In this document: piece after piece, positions 25,031 through 33,558 of the stretch
Layout of the letters: each line of letters opens with the position of its first letter
How positions within the stretch are numbered: the first letter of the stretch is position 1
Source: CAZNPL01 sp964574815
GTDB lineage: Bacteria > Planctomycetota > Phycisphaerae > UBA1845
DNA: 46,782 nt
Direction: 5' to 3'
Assembly: GCA_964574815.1 (NCBI GenBank)
Contig: CAZNPL010000046.1
Location: 1-46,782, forward strand
Program-made: the position numbers and the translations under genes
The notes under the pieces: generated by a model
Database searches by the model: none
What the model was told of the DNA's origin: nothing
What the model saw: the letters and a program-made list of their open reading frames with translations, nothing else

Positions 25031-27499
25031 TCAATTCAAATCCGTTGTGACCGCCCGCTCCAGTGACCGCCATTCGGCGGCCTTGGCGGCGTAGCCCTGG
25101 TCGGGCTCGGCGGCGTGCCGGGCTTCGTAGAGTGTGATCAGATCGCGTAGGGTGAACTGATAGACTTCGTGATCGCTTCCGTACGCGTCCTTGAGAGTGT
25201 TGGCGGCCTGAACGAGCAATGGTTCGGCCTGTTCAAACCGGCCGCGTTCGAGGTAGAAGCTTCCCAAGACGCGCGCCGCACTACAGGTCAGTATATGCTG
25301 AGGTCCGACGGTCTCGCGATGCATTTGAAGGGACCGGGCGAGGGTGTCCTCGGCTTCCTCGAACCGTTTCTGCTCCAGATACACTTCGCCCAGTCGGCGC
25401 AGCGTGGTCGCGACCTCGCGGTGCGATTCGCCGACCAGCCCGCGCCACGCATCGAGCAACGGCACGAGCAAACGCTCTGCATCTTCGTATCGCTTCATGC
25501 GGAGATAGAGGCCGCCCAGCATTCCCAGGTTGCGCAGTACCATGGGATGCTGGTCGCCAAGCAGGCGCTTTGCCCGCCTGAGCCGATCGAGGTGCAATCT
25601 TTCCGCATCGTCCCAACGGCCTGAACGCGACCAATTGTTCGCGAGATTGGCCATCGAAAAGAGTGTGTCGGGATGATCCGGGCCTAACGTTCTCTCTCGA
25701 AGTCGATATGCCCGGGCGTATAGTTGCTCGGCCTCCGCGAAGCGCCCGAGTTGTTCAAGGTAGTAGCCCTGATTGTGCATCGACTTGAGCGTCTCGGGAT
25801 GCTCGGGTCCGAGCGTTCGGGTACGGATGTCCAGGGCCGCCCGGTTGAGTTCGAGTGCCTCCTGCCCTCGTCCCAGTTCGTCCAGCGCGTATGCCAGGTT
25901 ATTCATACCCTGGGTGGTCAACGGATGTTCCGGCCCGACTGTTGCCCGAGCCGAGTCGACCATTTGCTGCAGGATGGCGCCGGCTTCGCTGTAGCGACCG
26001 ACGCGGCGGTAAAGTCGGCCGACGAGCTGCATTGAGGCGAGGGTGTCGGCATGGTCGGCACCAAGATGTTTACGGCGCAGCTCGAGCGCACGCTCGGCAT
26101 GGGCAAGAGCGTCGTTCCATTGGCCCAGCTCCATATACGTGTTGCCGAGCGTGTCGCGTACCGCGGCCTCGATTACAGGTTGGTTCGGAAACTGCGTCTC
26201 GATCCGTTGCGAGGCCGCGTCGAGCACTTCGCGGACCGTGACGTCGCGGCCCTTTCCCCGGGGCTTGACGGCGGCGAGAAGGTCCTGGTTGAGGAACTGA
26301 TTCACTGCTTGAGCGATGGCGGCCTGGCGCTGAGCCTCGGCTCGCAAACGGGTCTGACGTTTGTGAGCGACGAAGAGTCCGGAAAGTGCCGCGACGCCGA
26401 ACGCGGCCACCAGCATGGCAAATGCGACCGGAACCCGGTGGCGGCGGAGTGTTTTCTTGAACATGTACCAACCACTGTCGCGCTTGGCCTCGATGGGGCG
26501 GTCTTCGAGGTAGTTTCGCAGATCCCGCGCGAGCTCGCCTGCGCTCTGATACCGCCGCGAAGGTTCCTTGTTGAGGCATTTGAGGAGAACGGTTTCGATT
26601 TCGTCGTCCAGGTGTGATCGGACGGAGCTGGGCGGTTGAGGGTCTGCTTCAACGATGTTTCTGACGACTTCGTGCAGGCTCCCCGTGACGCGGTAAGGGA
26701 ATGAGTCCGTGAGAAGCTGGTAGAGGATCACGCCGAGCGAGTAGACGTCGGATCGAACGTCGATGTCGTGCCATCGCGCTTCGGCCTGTTCGGGGCTGGC
26801 CCAAGGCATGGAGCCGACGAACTGGCCGGTCTCTGTCATGATGGGGGAAGCTTGCTCTTCATGCGTATCGGTGAGTTTCGCGAGCCCGAAATCCAGGATG
26901 CGCGGGCGGCCGCCGTCGTCGACCAGGATGTTGCCGGGCTTCAGGTCGCGGTGGATGATCCCGCGGACGTGGGCTTCGTGGACAGCTTCGCATATCGTGA
27001 GGAAGAGTTTCAACGTGTCCTTGATCGTCGGATTTGCGGTTTTGACATAGGCGTCGAGTGGGATTCCCGCGACATAGTCCATGACGTAGTAGGCGTGGCC
27101 GGCAGCCGAACCGCTGTCATGCATGGTAACAATATTCGGTTGGTTGAGGCGGCCGAGCACGTGGGTCTCGCGCTCGAATCGGAGGCGGGCGATCTCGTCG
27201 CCGGGCTTGCGCTCGTGCATGACCTTGATGGCGACCTGTCGCCGGGTGGATTCCTGGCGTGCCTGGTAGACGATCCCCTGGCCGCCGCGGTGGAGCTCGT
27301 TCAGCAACGTGTAGCCGGGAATGGAAATGGTCGCGCGTGGCTCGCCTCGGCTTGTGGCCGCCACGCGTTCGGACGACAGCGGCAAAACGACCCGGCCCCC
27401 GTGCGAGGCGGCTTCCTCAACCTGACGTCGAGCGGCCAGGATTTCGTCGATGCGCCGCGACTCAGTCGATTCGTTGCTCGTCTTTCCACCCTTGCTCAC
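25031..27499 (-). CDS. Membrane Ser/Thr protein kinase with C-terminal TPR repeats
   Basis: The 822-residue protein has a Hanks-type kinase domain at about residues 62-335: glycine loop RGGQGIVYQA (71-80), Lys92 in VAIKVM, HRDLKPGN (183-190) and DFG (203-205), all intact. One membrane helix follows near 356-378. The rest, from about 385, is a series of 42-residue kinesin-light-chain-type TPR repeats with the recurring LGPEHPxTLxSM pattern. The kinase is cytoplasmic and the repeats should be outside or periplasmic, a layout common in planctomycetes. The start is GTG. It lies 82 bases after the ECF sigma gene, a typical sigma-kinase pair. Confidence 0.95.
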   Translation of the reverse strand: MSKGGKTSNESTESRRIDEILAARRQVEEAASHGGRVVLPLSSERVAATSRGEPRATISIPGYTLLNELHRGGQGIVYQARQESTRRQVAIKVMHERKPGDEIARLRFERETHVLGRLNQPNIVTMHDSGSAAGHAYYVMDYVAGIPLDAYVKTANPTIKDTLKLFLTICEAVHEAHVRGIIHRDLKPGNILVDDGGRPRILDFGLAKLTDTHEEQASPIMTETGQFVGSMPWASPEQAEARWHDIDVRSDVYSLGVILYQLLTDSFPYRVTGSLHEVVRNIVEADPQPPSSVRSHLDDEIETVLLKCLNKEPSRRYQSAGELARDLRNYLEDRPIEAKRDSGWYMFKKTLRRHRVPVAFAMLVAAFGVAALSGLFVAHKRQTRLRAEAQRQAAIAQAVNQFLNQDLLAAVKPRGKGRDVTVREVLDAASQRIETQFPNQPVIEAAVRDTLGNTYMELGQWNDALAHAERALELRRKHLGADHADTLASMQLVGRLYRRVGRYSEAGAILQQMVDSARATVGPEHPLTTQGMNNLAYALDELGRGQEALELNRAALDIRTRTLGPEHPETLKSMHNQGYYLEQLGRFAEAEQLYARAYRLRERTLGPDHPDTLFSMANLANNWSRSGRWDDAERLHLDRLRRAKRLLGDQHPMVLRNLGMLGGLYLRMKRYEDAERLLVPLLDAWRGLVGESHREVATTLRRLGEVYLEQKRFEEAEDTLARSLQMHRETVGPQHILTCSAARVLGSFYLERGRFEQAEPLLVQAANTLKDAYGSDHEVYQFTLRDLITLYEARHAAEPDQGYAAKAAEWRSLERAVTTDLN

Positions 27500-27581
27500 A
27501 AGCGGTCATTCCGATATGCGCCATCGCACAGACGTTCCGGCAACCCTCTCTTGACTATCGGCGACGGTCGACGGTCGCCAT

Positions 27582-28196
27582 TCACGGCAGACGGCTGAGC
27601 GAATCGATCACCGGCCCGAGCATTTCCCGCAGGCGGTCCAGCGCTCGAGCGCGAAGCATGTGAACGGCCCCGGGCGATCGATTCATGCGATCGGCCACTT
27701 CGGCAATCGGCAGCCCCTCGAAGTCGTACAGCCTGAGCGCTTGTGCATAATCGCTCGGAAGAACTTCCAGGGCGGACGAAAGATGCTGGAGGATCTCTGC
27801 GCGAGCGGCGTAGCGGCTCGGCGTCGTGGTCGTGACTCCGAGGAGTTCATACAGACCAGCAATGGAATCCTCCTCGGGCGTCGGCAACACCCGATTCTCG
27901 GGCTGCGGCCGCTTCTTCCGCTGCAACCCGCGAATGGCGTCTCTGAGGTTGTTCTGCGCGATCTTCCGCAGCCAGGCCTCGAAGGACTCACCTCGATCCG
28001 GGTCGAAACTGCCCACCTGCAAAAACGCCTCCAGGTACGTGACCTGCATCACATCGGCCGGATCCAGCATCGAGCGCCAGGCGGATCCGACCTGCAGTCC
28101 GCGCTCGACGGCCGGGGCGTACTCCTGAAGCAGTTCGGTGAGGGCATCACCGTCACCGGATACCGCACGTCGAACGCGCTCATCGAGATCGCTCAC
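27582..28196 (-). CDS. ECF-type RNA polymerase sigma factor, planctomycete family
   Basis: The 204-residue protein has sigma region 2 (DPADVMQVTYLEAFLQVGSF and EAWLRKIAQNNLRDAIRG) and region 4 (LPSDYAQALRLYDFEGLPIA, then a helix-turn-helix with RSPGAVHMLRARALDRLR). This type is paired with Ser/Thr kinases in planctomycetes. The GTG start has GGAG about 9 bases upstream. The downstream kinase is the likely regulator. The exported-protein genes starting at 28409 diverge from it and are candidate targets, not shown ones. Confidence 0.93.
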   Translation of the reverse strand: MSDLDERVRRAVSGDGDALTELLQEYAPAVERGLQVGSAWRSMLDPADVMQVTYLEAFLQVGSFDPDRGESFEAWLRKIAQNNLRDAIRGLQRKKRPQPENRVLPTPEEDSIAGLYELLGVTTTTPSRYAARAEILQHLSSALEVLPSDYAQALRLYDFEGLPIAEVADRMNRSPGAVHMLRARALDRLREMLGPVIDSLSRLP

Positions 28197-28408
28197 AGGA
28201 TTCGCTCCGGGCCTACCGAACGACCGTGACGATACCAGAAAACCCGCGAGATTTCTTCGTGTAAATCCTCATCGGACGTCGCACCCCCTCATAGGGGCCA
28301 ACGGGCTGGAGAATCTGGCAATATCGCATGCTTCGGTCGCGCAGACCTGAAGGTCTTCGACGTCTCGGGACGGCACGAATCGGCGTGCCAAACCTACGGA
28401 GTATTGAC

Positions 28409-29399
28409 ATGAAACGCTCAACATATTCGGTCGTCGTTGCCCTCCGGTTCCACACCGACCTGGTTCAAGGTGGCCGACATCCCGATCCAGTTTCCCCCAA
28501 GCGTAGACGGTGAGCAGATGGTGACGGTCGAGTACTGCTTTCCTGTCTGCTCGGCAGGTGACTTCTCGGGGGCGAATTCGATGCGCAACGTCGTCCGTGT
28601 GATGTTCAGCACGTCGAAGGGAAGGTTGAAGTCGATCAGAACTCGCTCCGACAGTTTCGAGCCGCCAACGCCGGATTGTCAGGCTTGCTGCCTTGGTGAC
28701 GGCTCATGCTCGGATATGGGTGCAAATGACTGCGTAGCCGCGGCCGGGCTGCCTCTCGGGGCAGATTCGCGTTGCGCAACCAGCGAGTGTCCGGAGGCCT
28801 GCTGCTTCAGTGACGGATCCTGCGGCGACCTCGGATCGAGCGCGTGTCAAGCCGCCGGGGGCGCCCCGCAGAGCCCTGGCACGGATTGCGCGTCCTTTGC
28901 GGGCTGCCCGCAGGCGTGCTGCTTCAATGATGGCTCATGCTTCGACCTGCCGGAGGGATTCTGTGTGCCGGCTGGAGGTACGCCAGGGGGAGGCGGGACG
29001 GCATGCAGTTCCACGTCGTGCACGCAAGCGTGTTGTAGTCAGGAGGGGCTCTGCGACGACGTGCTTCCGGATGAATGTGAAGAACGTTTCTTCGGAACGA
29101 CGAACGGTCAACCGCAAGGACCGGGTACGGTGTGTGCAACGACCGTCTGCCCGACGGAGGCGTGCTGTGCTTCGTTCGGCTGCACGGAACTGCGGGCCGA
29201 CGCATGTCTCGGAATCGACGGCGTGCCCCAGGGACCAGGGTCGGAGTGTACGCCGACGACGTGTACCGAAGCATGTTGTTTCTCTGACGGCTCATGCCAG
29301 GAATTCGAGTTGGGCGATTGCGCGGCCGCGCGCGGAGTCCCGCAGGGGCTTGGCACGCAGTGCGGCCTGACTACCTGCCCGCCGGTCGTTGATCCTTAG
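28409..29399 (+). pseudogene. Exported Cys-rich repeat protein with broken signal-peptide region
   Basis: From about 28660 the protein has six tandem units of about 37-43 residues with the pattern ACCFSDGSC-x-(D/E)-x...C...G-(V/T)-PQGPGT-x-C...TCP. Each has six or so cysteines, and three begin with the same ACCFxDGSC core. Such repeats imply disulfide-bonded extracellular modules. The only good start is ATG at 28409 (MKRSTYSVVVAL, GGAG upstream), a signal-peptide beginning, but this frame stops at 28513. The repeats are in the next frame, which opens after 28412 and has only a TTG at 28437 without a ribosome binding site. A deletion with frame loss, or an assembly error, is likely. Confidence 0.7.
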
Positions 29400-29454
29400 T
29401 GGGAACCTCCCGATGAACGGCGGATTCACAAAGAGGTGGCCGAGGAGGAATAGG

Positions 29455-30621
29455 ATGAGACTTGTAGCGGTACTGACCTGTTCACTGATACTCGATGCGG
29501 CGTCCGCGACGAATGTTCATGCGGGGGAGCCGGTCGGGACTGCGTTTACCTACCAGGGGCAGCTCAAGGAGGCTGGCGTGCCGCTGAACGGAAACGTCGA
29601 CCTGCTGTTCGAGCTGTTCGACGCGGACGTGGACGGCAATCCGGTCGGTTCGCCCTTGCTGCTTGAAGATGTGGCTGTTGTGAAGGGGTTGTTCAGCGCC
29701 GAATTGGACTTCGGTGAGGTCGTATTTACCGGGGAGGCGCGGTGGGCTCAGATAGACGTCCGGAACCCGCATGACCCGAGCAACACCGAGCCCTTCACGC
29801 CGCTTTCGCCGCGCGTGCCGCTCACCGCCGCCCCTTACGCACTGTATTCGCTAGCTCCGTGGCGGCAAAACGGCACGGATCTCGCCTACACTGAGGGCAG
29901 CGTCGGAGTCGGCACGGCGGCGCCTCTGAACCCCGTTCACGTTCTGCACGATCAACCCGTCCTTGCGTTGCAGGACGGCGACGGCACCGACGCTGAGCAA
30001 ACAGGATACGTCGCACTGCGCGACAGCTCCGGATTCGACCAGGGAAGAATCGGCTTCACTTCGTCCTTCGACAGCGACCTGACGGTCGAGAATTTCGACG
30101 GGGACGTGCATCTTGCCCCATTGGGGTTTACGCGGCTGGCGGCGACGATTGCGGGTGTGGGGGTGGGAACCAGCTCTCCTGACGTGCGCTTGCACGTCAA
30201 CGGTGGAACCGATGCCTCGCTGGCTGGCGGCGGATACATCCAGGCCGGCGATTCTGCCGGCGCCAACGTCGTCATCGACGAGAATGAGATTATGGCGCGC
30301 AACAACGGCGAGGCTTCCAATCTCGTTCTGAACAATAATGGCGGCGACGTGACCTTCGGAGGCGGCATCCAGGTCAATGGTGAAAGCAGCCTCGACCTCG
30401 GCTACGAGATCGTGACCGTGGAGGAAGAGGACTCCGCCGAGGCCTTCGCTGCTTGTCCCGAGGGAAAGCGTGTGATCGGCGGTGGCTGCTTCAGCCCGAG
30501 TTCGATCGACGAAGTGAACGATTCGTTTCCGAGCAGTAATGGTTGGACCTGCCGGATCAACCAGGGCGTCATCGGCTCGGGGACCACGGTGGCCTATGCC
30601 ATCTGCGCTAGGATTCATTGA
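29455..30621 (+). CDS. Exported fibre-like protein, planctomycete type
   Basis: A 388-residue protein with a signal peptide (MRLVAVLTCSLILDAASA with a cut near VHA). The N-terminal domain contains GTAFTYQGQLKEAGVPLNGN and then RWAQIDVRNP with TPLSPRVPLTAAPYALYSLA, which occurs at the start of planctomycete fibre-like proteins. A middle part has GVGTxxP repeats (SVGVGTAAP, GVGVGTSSP) like trimeric tail-fibre stalks, but the usual peptidase S74 chaperone domain at the end is absent. The C-terminus has two Cys pairs (ACPEGKRVIGGGC). AGGAGG lies just before the ATG at 29455, which fixes the start. Confidence 0.72.
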   Translation: MRLVAVLTCSLILDAASATNVHAGEPVGTAFTYQGQLKEAGVPLNGNVDLLFELFDADVDGNPVGSPLLLEDVAVVKGLFSAELDFGEVVFTGEARWAQIDVRNPHDPSNTEPFTPLSPRVPLTAAPYALYSLAPWRQNGTDLAYTEGSVGVGTAAPLNPVHVLHDQPVLALQDGDGTDAEQTGYVALRDSSGFDQGRIGFTSSFDSDLTVENFDGDVHLAPLGFTRLAATIAGVGVGTSSPDVRLHVNGGTDASLAGGGYIQAGDSAGANVVIDENEIMARNNGEASNLVLNNNGGDVTFGGGIQVNGESSLDLGYEIVTVEEEDSAEAFAACPEGKRVIGGGCFSPSSIDEVNDSFPSSNGWTCRINQGVIGSGTTVAYAICARIH

Positions 30622-30657
30622 TGGTGAAGCGGCACGGTCATCGTTGGGCGGGATCGT

Positions 30658-31905
30658 ATGTGCTCTATGAACGGTAACCAATCGCCCTGGAGCACCGCGG
30701 CCGGACTAATGCTCGTGCTGACCACCTGCGGCACTCTCGCCGACGAACCTCTTTACAAGGCGACGCGGCAGTCGGTAGACGGCGGAGGCGTCATGCGCAG
30801 CACCGGCGGTGATTTCGAGCTGTCCGGAACATTTTCGCAGCCGGATGCCGGTGTGCTGACAGGCGGGGCATTCGAGTTGAGCGGGGGGTTCTGGTTCGGC
30901 GTGTCGCCGACCGATTGCGACGAGGACGGCGTGGTCGGATTCCTCGACTCGTGGCGCTTCCTGCGATGCGTGACGGGGGCGAACGGGGCAGTCCCGGCGG
31001 ACTGCGTTTGCCTTGACGTCGACAGGTCCGGTACCGTCGACTTGTACGACTTTGCGGTGCTTCAGGCCGAGGTCAATGACGGGACCGCGCCGCCGAGCGA
31101 CCCGGGTTTCACGACGGTTGACGGATTCGTACGAGCTGAAGGCGGCTCGCCGGTGGCCGGCGCGCAGGTTCGCATTCAGGGCCAGCCGGATTTGCTCGCT
31201 GTCACCAAACCCGGTGGACGGTTCTACATACTTAACGTGGACACGTCCTCGGGACTGATCCACGTCAAGGCCTCGAAGCAGGCTATGGGTGGTTTCCTGG
31301 CCACTGGCGCGAAGTCGGGTCTGGAGCCCTGTGCCAACAGCATTACCGATGCGGGCGTGATTACGATCGCCATCAGCGGGGTCGATCTCGACGGCGACAA
31401 GCTGCCCGACGCGATCGAGGCGTCGCTCGGCTACGACCCGACGCTGGCGGACACCGACGGCGACGGGATCATCGACGGCCTGGAAGATCCGGACGGGGAC
31501 GGGGTCGCGGATTGTCTCGAGATCGTGCTCGGGACAGACCCAGCGAATCCCGACACCGACGCCGACTTCCTCGATGACTCGCAGGAGCTGGACTTCCGCA
31601 CCAATCCGACGGTGGCCGACACGGATGGGGACGGCATCATCGACGGTGAAGAAGTCGAATTCAGTTCTGACCCACTGAGCGACGGCAGTCTCCCAGTTGT
31701 GGTGAGTCAGAGATTCGGCCACGCCTTCGGCTTGTTCGAAGCGGTCGAGCAACTGACCGCACCGGCCTTGGACGTGCCGCTGCGCGCCGCGTTCGCCCCG
31801 GCACCGGTTGCGCTCGAGAACGTCGCCGCGCCGCCGCCGCTGAACCTGCCGGAACTGGTGGCGTTCGGGCCGGACATCAGTGTGGACAATCAGGACGTAC
31901 CCTGA
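30658..31905 (+). CDS. Exported protein with dockerin-like and thrombospondin type-3 repeats
   Basis: A 415-residue protein with an N-terminal hydrophobic signal (STAAGLMLVLTTCGTLA), a planctomycete stretch GVMRSTGGDFELSGTFSQPD, a dockerin-like calcium loop (DVDRSGTVDLYDFAVLQ) near residue 120, a small beta domain with GSPVAGAQVRIQG, and acidic TSP3 calcium-binding repeats from about 240 to 340 (DTDGDGIIDGLEDPDGDGV, repeated). The Asp spacing is that of calcium-binding loops. Export and calcium-dependent folding are likely. The C-terminal 70 residues are Ala/Pro-rich. An alternative ATG at 30621 overlaps the previous stop but is out of frame. Confidence 0.72.
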   Translation: MCSMNGNQSPWSTAAGLMLVLTTCGTLADEPLYKATRQSVDGGGVMRSTGGDFELSGTFSQPDAGVLTGGAFELSGGFWFGVSPTDCDEDGVVGFLDSWRFLRCVTGANGAVPADCVCLDVDRSGTVDLYDFAVLQAEVNDGTAPPSDPGFTTVDGFVRAEGGSPVAGAQVRIQGQPDLLAVTKPGGRFYILNVDTSSGLIHVKASKQAMGGFLATGAKSGLEPCANSITDAGVITIAISGVDLDGDKLPDAIEASLGYDPTLADTDGDGIIDGLEDPDGDGVADCLEIVLGTDPANPDTDADFLDDSQELDFRTNPTVADTDGDGIIDGEEVEFSSDPLSDGSLPVVVSQRFGHAFGLFEAVEQLTAPALDVPLRAAFAPAPVALENVAAPPPLNLPELVAFGPDISVDNQDVP

Positions 31906-31926
31906 TTCTCGCAGAGAGGTTGAGTC

Positions 31927-33147
31927 ATGAAACACTATTGGTCAATCACGATGTTGTCACTGCTTGCAGCGTTGCCGACTGCCGTAGGTCAGACATTCGA
32001 CAGCGGTTCGGACGGTTCTGACGGTGCGCTCGATCTTACAGGTCAGAACGGCGTGGTCATCTTCGACCCCGTCGCGGAGGGCCTCGACGTCGACCGCGAC
32101 AACGTCTTCCACTTCACGACGATTACGATACCGGCGGGTGTCACTTTGCGCCTTCGCGGACTGGAGCTGCAGTTCGCTCCGGTTTACTGGCTCACACAGG
32201 GAGCGGTGCAAATAGACGGGGCGGTTGATCTCAGCGGAGAAGGCGGCCACGACCTGACCCTGGCCAATCGTCGTCCGTCGATGCCCGGTCCGGGCGGTTT
32301 TCCCGGGGGTGTGGGTCGAACCGTGGATTCGGCCGCTACTCCTGGACTTGGTCCCGGCGGCGGCCCGATCAACCAACCGGGCTCACATGGCACCTCGGAC
32401 TTCTCGGGATGCGGCGGTCAGGCCCGACCAGCGTATGGGAATCTCTTTCTAATTCCGCTGGCGGGCGGCTCCGGCGGTGGAGGCAACAACGTGAGTACGC
32501 CGCCGGCAGGCGGAGGCGGAGCGGGAGGCGGGGCGCTGCTCATTGCAAGCTCGGACTCTCTTCGGGTTGATGGCACCCTGCGCGCCGATGGGGGCGACAA
32601 CGCCCATCCCACGAACTGCGCAGGTGTTGGCGCAGGTGGCGGACTTCGCTTGCTGGCCCCCACAATCTCCGGCGACGGCACGATCAGCGCGCGCGAAGGC
32701 CGCCTCGTGACCGGTAGTGATGCACGAGGGGGCCAGGGCCGGGTCCGCATCGAGACCTTTCAAAACGACTTCACCGGTACGATCGTGGGCGTCTCGCGCA
32801 TCGCCACGCTGAGTCCCAACGCGATCATCCTTCCGCAGTCGCTGGCGATTTCCTCGATCCGAGTGACACAGATCGCCGGCGTCGACGTGCCGGATGTTCC
32901 CTCCGGCAGCTTTCTCGACCCGGACGTCGTGATCGATGCAGGCGCGCCCGTCGCGATTACGGTCGAGGCCACGAACATCCCGACGGACGCCGATCTCAAG
33001 CTCGATCTTTATCCCGAAACCGGTCCGGATATCACGGTGGTACCACAGTTGGTCAGTGGCGACGAAGCGGCCTCGACCTGGACGGGGTCGGCGACGTTTC
33101 CCCATGGCTTCTCGCGCACGTTCGTGCATGCAAGCTGGACCCCCTAG
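31927..33147 (+). CDS. Exported glycine-rich beta-type protein
   Basis: A 406-residue protein with a signal peptide (SITMLSLLAALPTAVGQ). From residue 45 it is rich in beta-strand and loops, with DGAVDLSGEGG, an AGGSGGGGNN stretch near 178-187, and AGGGGAGGGALLIASSDSL. This pattern is seen in large secreted and cell-wall-associated proteins of environmental bacteria. The last 100 residues look like an Ig-like domain. No catalytic motif is visible. GAGAGGTTGAGTC precedes the ATG. It is the last of four exported-protein genes in a row. Confidence 0.62.
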   Translation: MKHYWSITMLSLLAALPTAVGQTFDSGSDGSDGALDLTGQNGVVIFDPVAEGLDVDRDNVFHFTTITIPAGVTLRLRGLELQFAPVYWLTQGAVQIDGAVDLSGEGGHDLTLANRRPSMPGPGGFPGGVGRTVDSAATPGLGPGGGPINQPGSHGTSDFSGCGGQARPAYGNLFLIPLAGGSGGGGNNVSTPPAGGGGAGGGALLIASSDSLRVDGTLRADGGDNAHPTNCAGVGAGGGLRLLAPTISGDGTISAREGRLVTGSDARGGQGRVRIETFQNDFTGTIVGVSRIATLSPNAIILPQSLAISSIRVTQIAGVDVPDVPSGSFLDPDVVIDAGAPVAITVEATNIPTDADLKLDLYPETGPDITVVPQLVSGDEAASTWTGSATFPHGFSRTFVHASWTP

Positions 33148-33176
33148 TGTCTCGCGCGGCGGGCTCTTTTTCCCAC

Positions 33177-33269
33177 CCGCGACCGTAAGGGAGCTACCTT
33201 ACCGAGCCGCGACCGTGAGGGAGTGGATATGGAAGACAACGGCACCGCTTCCTGACGGGCGCGGCTCGG
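33177..33269. repeat. GC-rich REP-like repeat pair with inverted third copy
   Basis: CCGCGACCGTAAGGGAG at 33177-33193 recurs with one change (T-A-A to T-G-A) at 33207-33223. The block 33202-33225 is matched 20 of 24 in inverted orientation at 33246-33269, with 20 bases between. The set lies between two convergent genes and can fold into a long hairpin. It resembles repetitive extragenic palindromes. Confidence 0.6.
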
Positions 33270-33297
33270 AAAGGAAAGCGACATCCGCGCGACCACT

Positions 33298-33558
33298 TTA
33301 CGATCCTGCGCGCATTGCTTCTTCGAGCAATTGCCGCAGGCGGCGTTCGCTGATGCGGCCTTGCATGACTTTGCGGCCATTGAGGTGGATGACCGGGATC
33401 TCGTTGCTGTAGAGGGCGAACCACTTCGCGTTGCCCGGGGCGGTAATGTCAACCTGCTCCAGCTCGAGGTCGAAGCGCCTTCGGAGTTTGTTGATGACGA
33501 AGGCGGCGCTGTCACACAGTGAACAACATCCCTTGGTGTACAGCGTGATGCGGTTCAT
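33298..33558 (-). CDS. Glutaredoxin-like (DUF836-type) protein
   Basis: An 86-residue thioredoxin-fold protein: an N-terminal strand (ITLYTKGCCSLCDSA) with the redox pair C-S-L-C, a helix (VINKLRRRFDLELEQVD), and the cis-Pro segment EIPVIHLNGRKV. The C-terminal helix is charged. It resembles small glutaredoxin-like proteins of unknown partner. Its ATG overlaps the stop of the dehydrogenase gene by four bases (ATGA), so the two are one transcript and the dehydrogenase gene comes first. Confidence 0.82.
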   Translation of the reverse strand: MNRITLYTKGCCSLCDSAAFVINKLRRRFDLELEQVDITAPGNAKWFALYSNEIPVIHLNGRKVMQGRISERRLRQLLEEAMRAGS

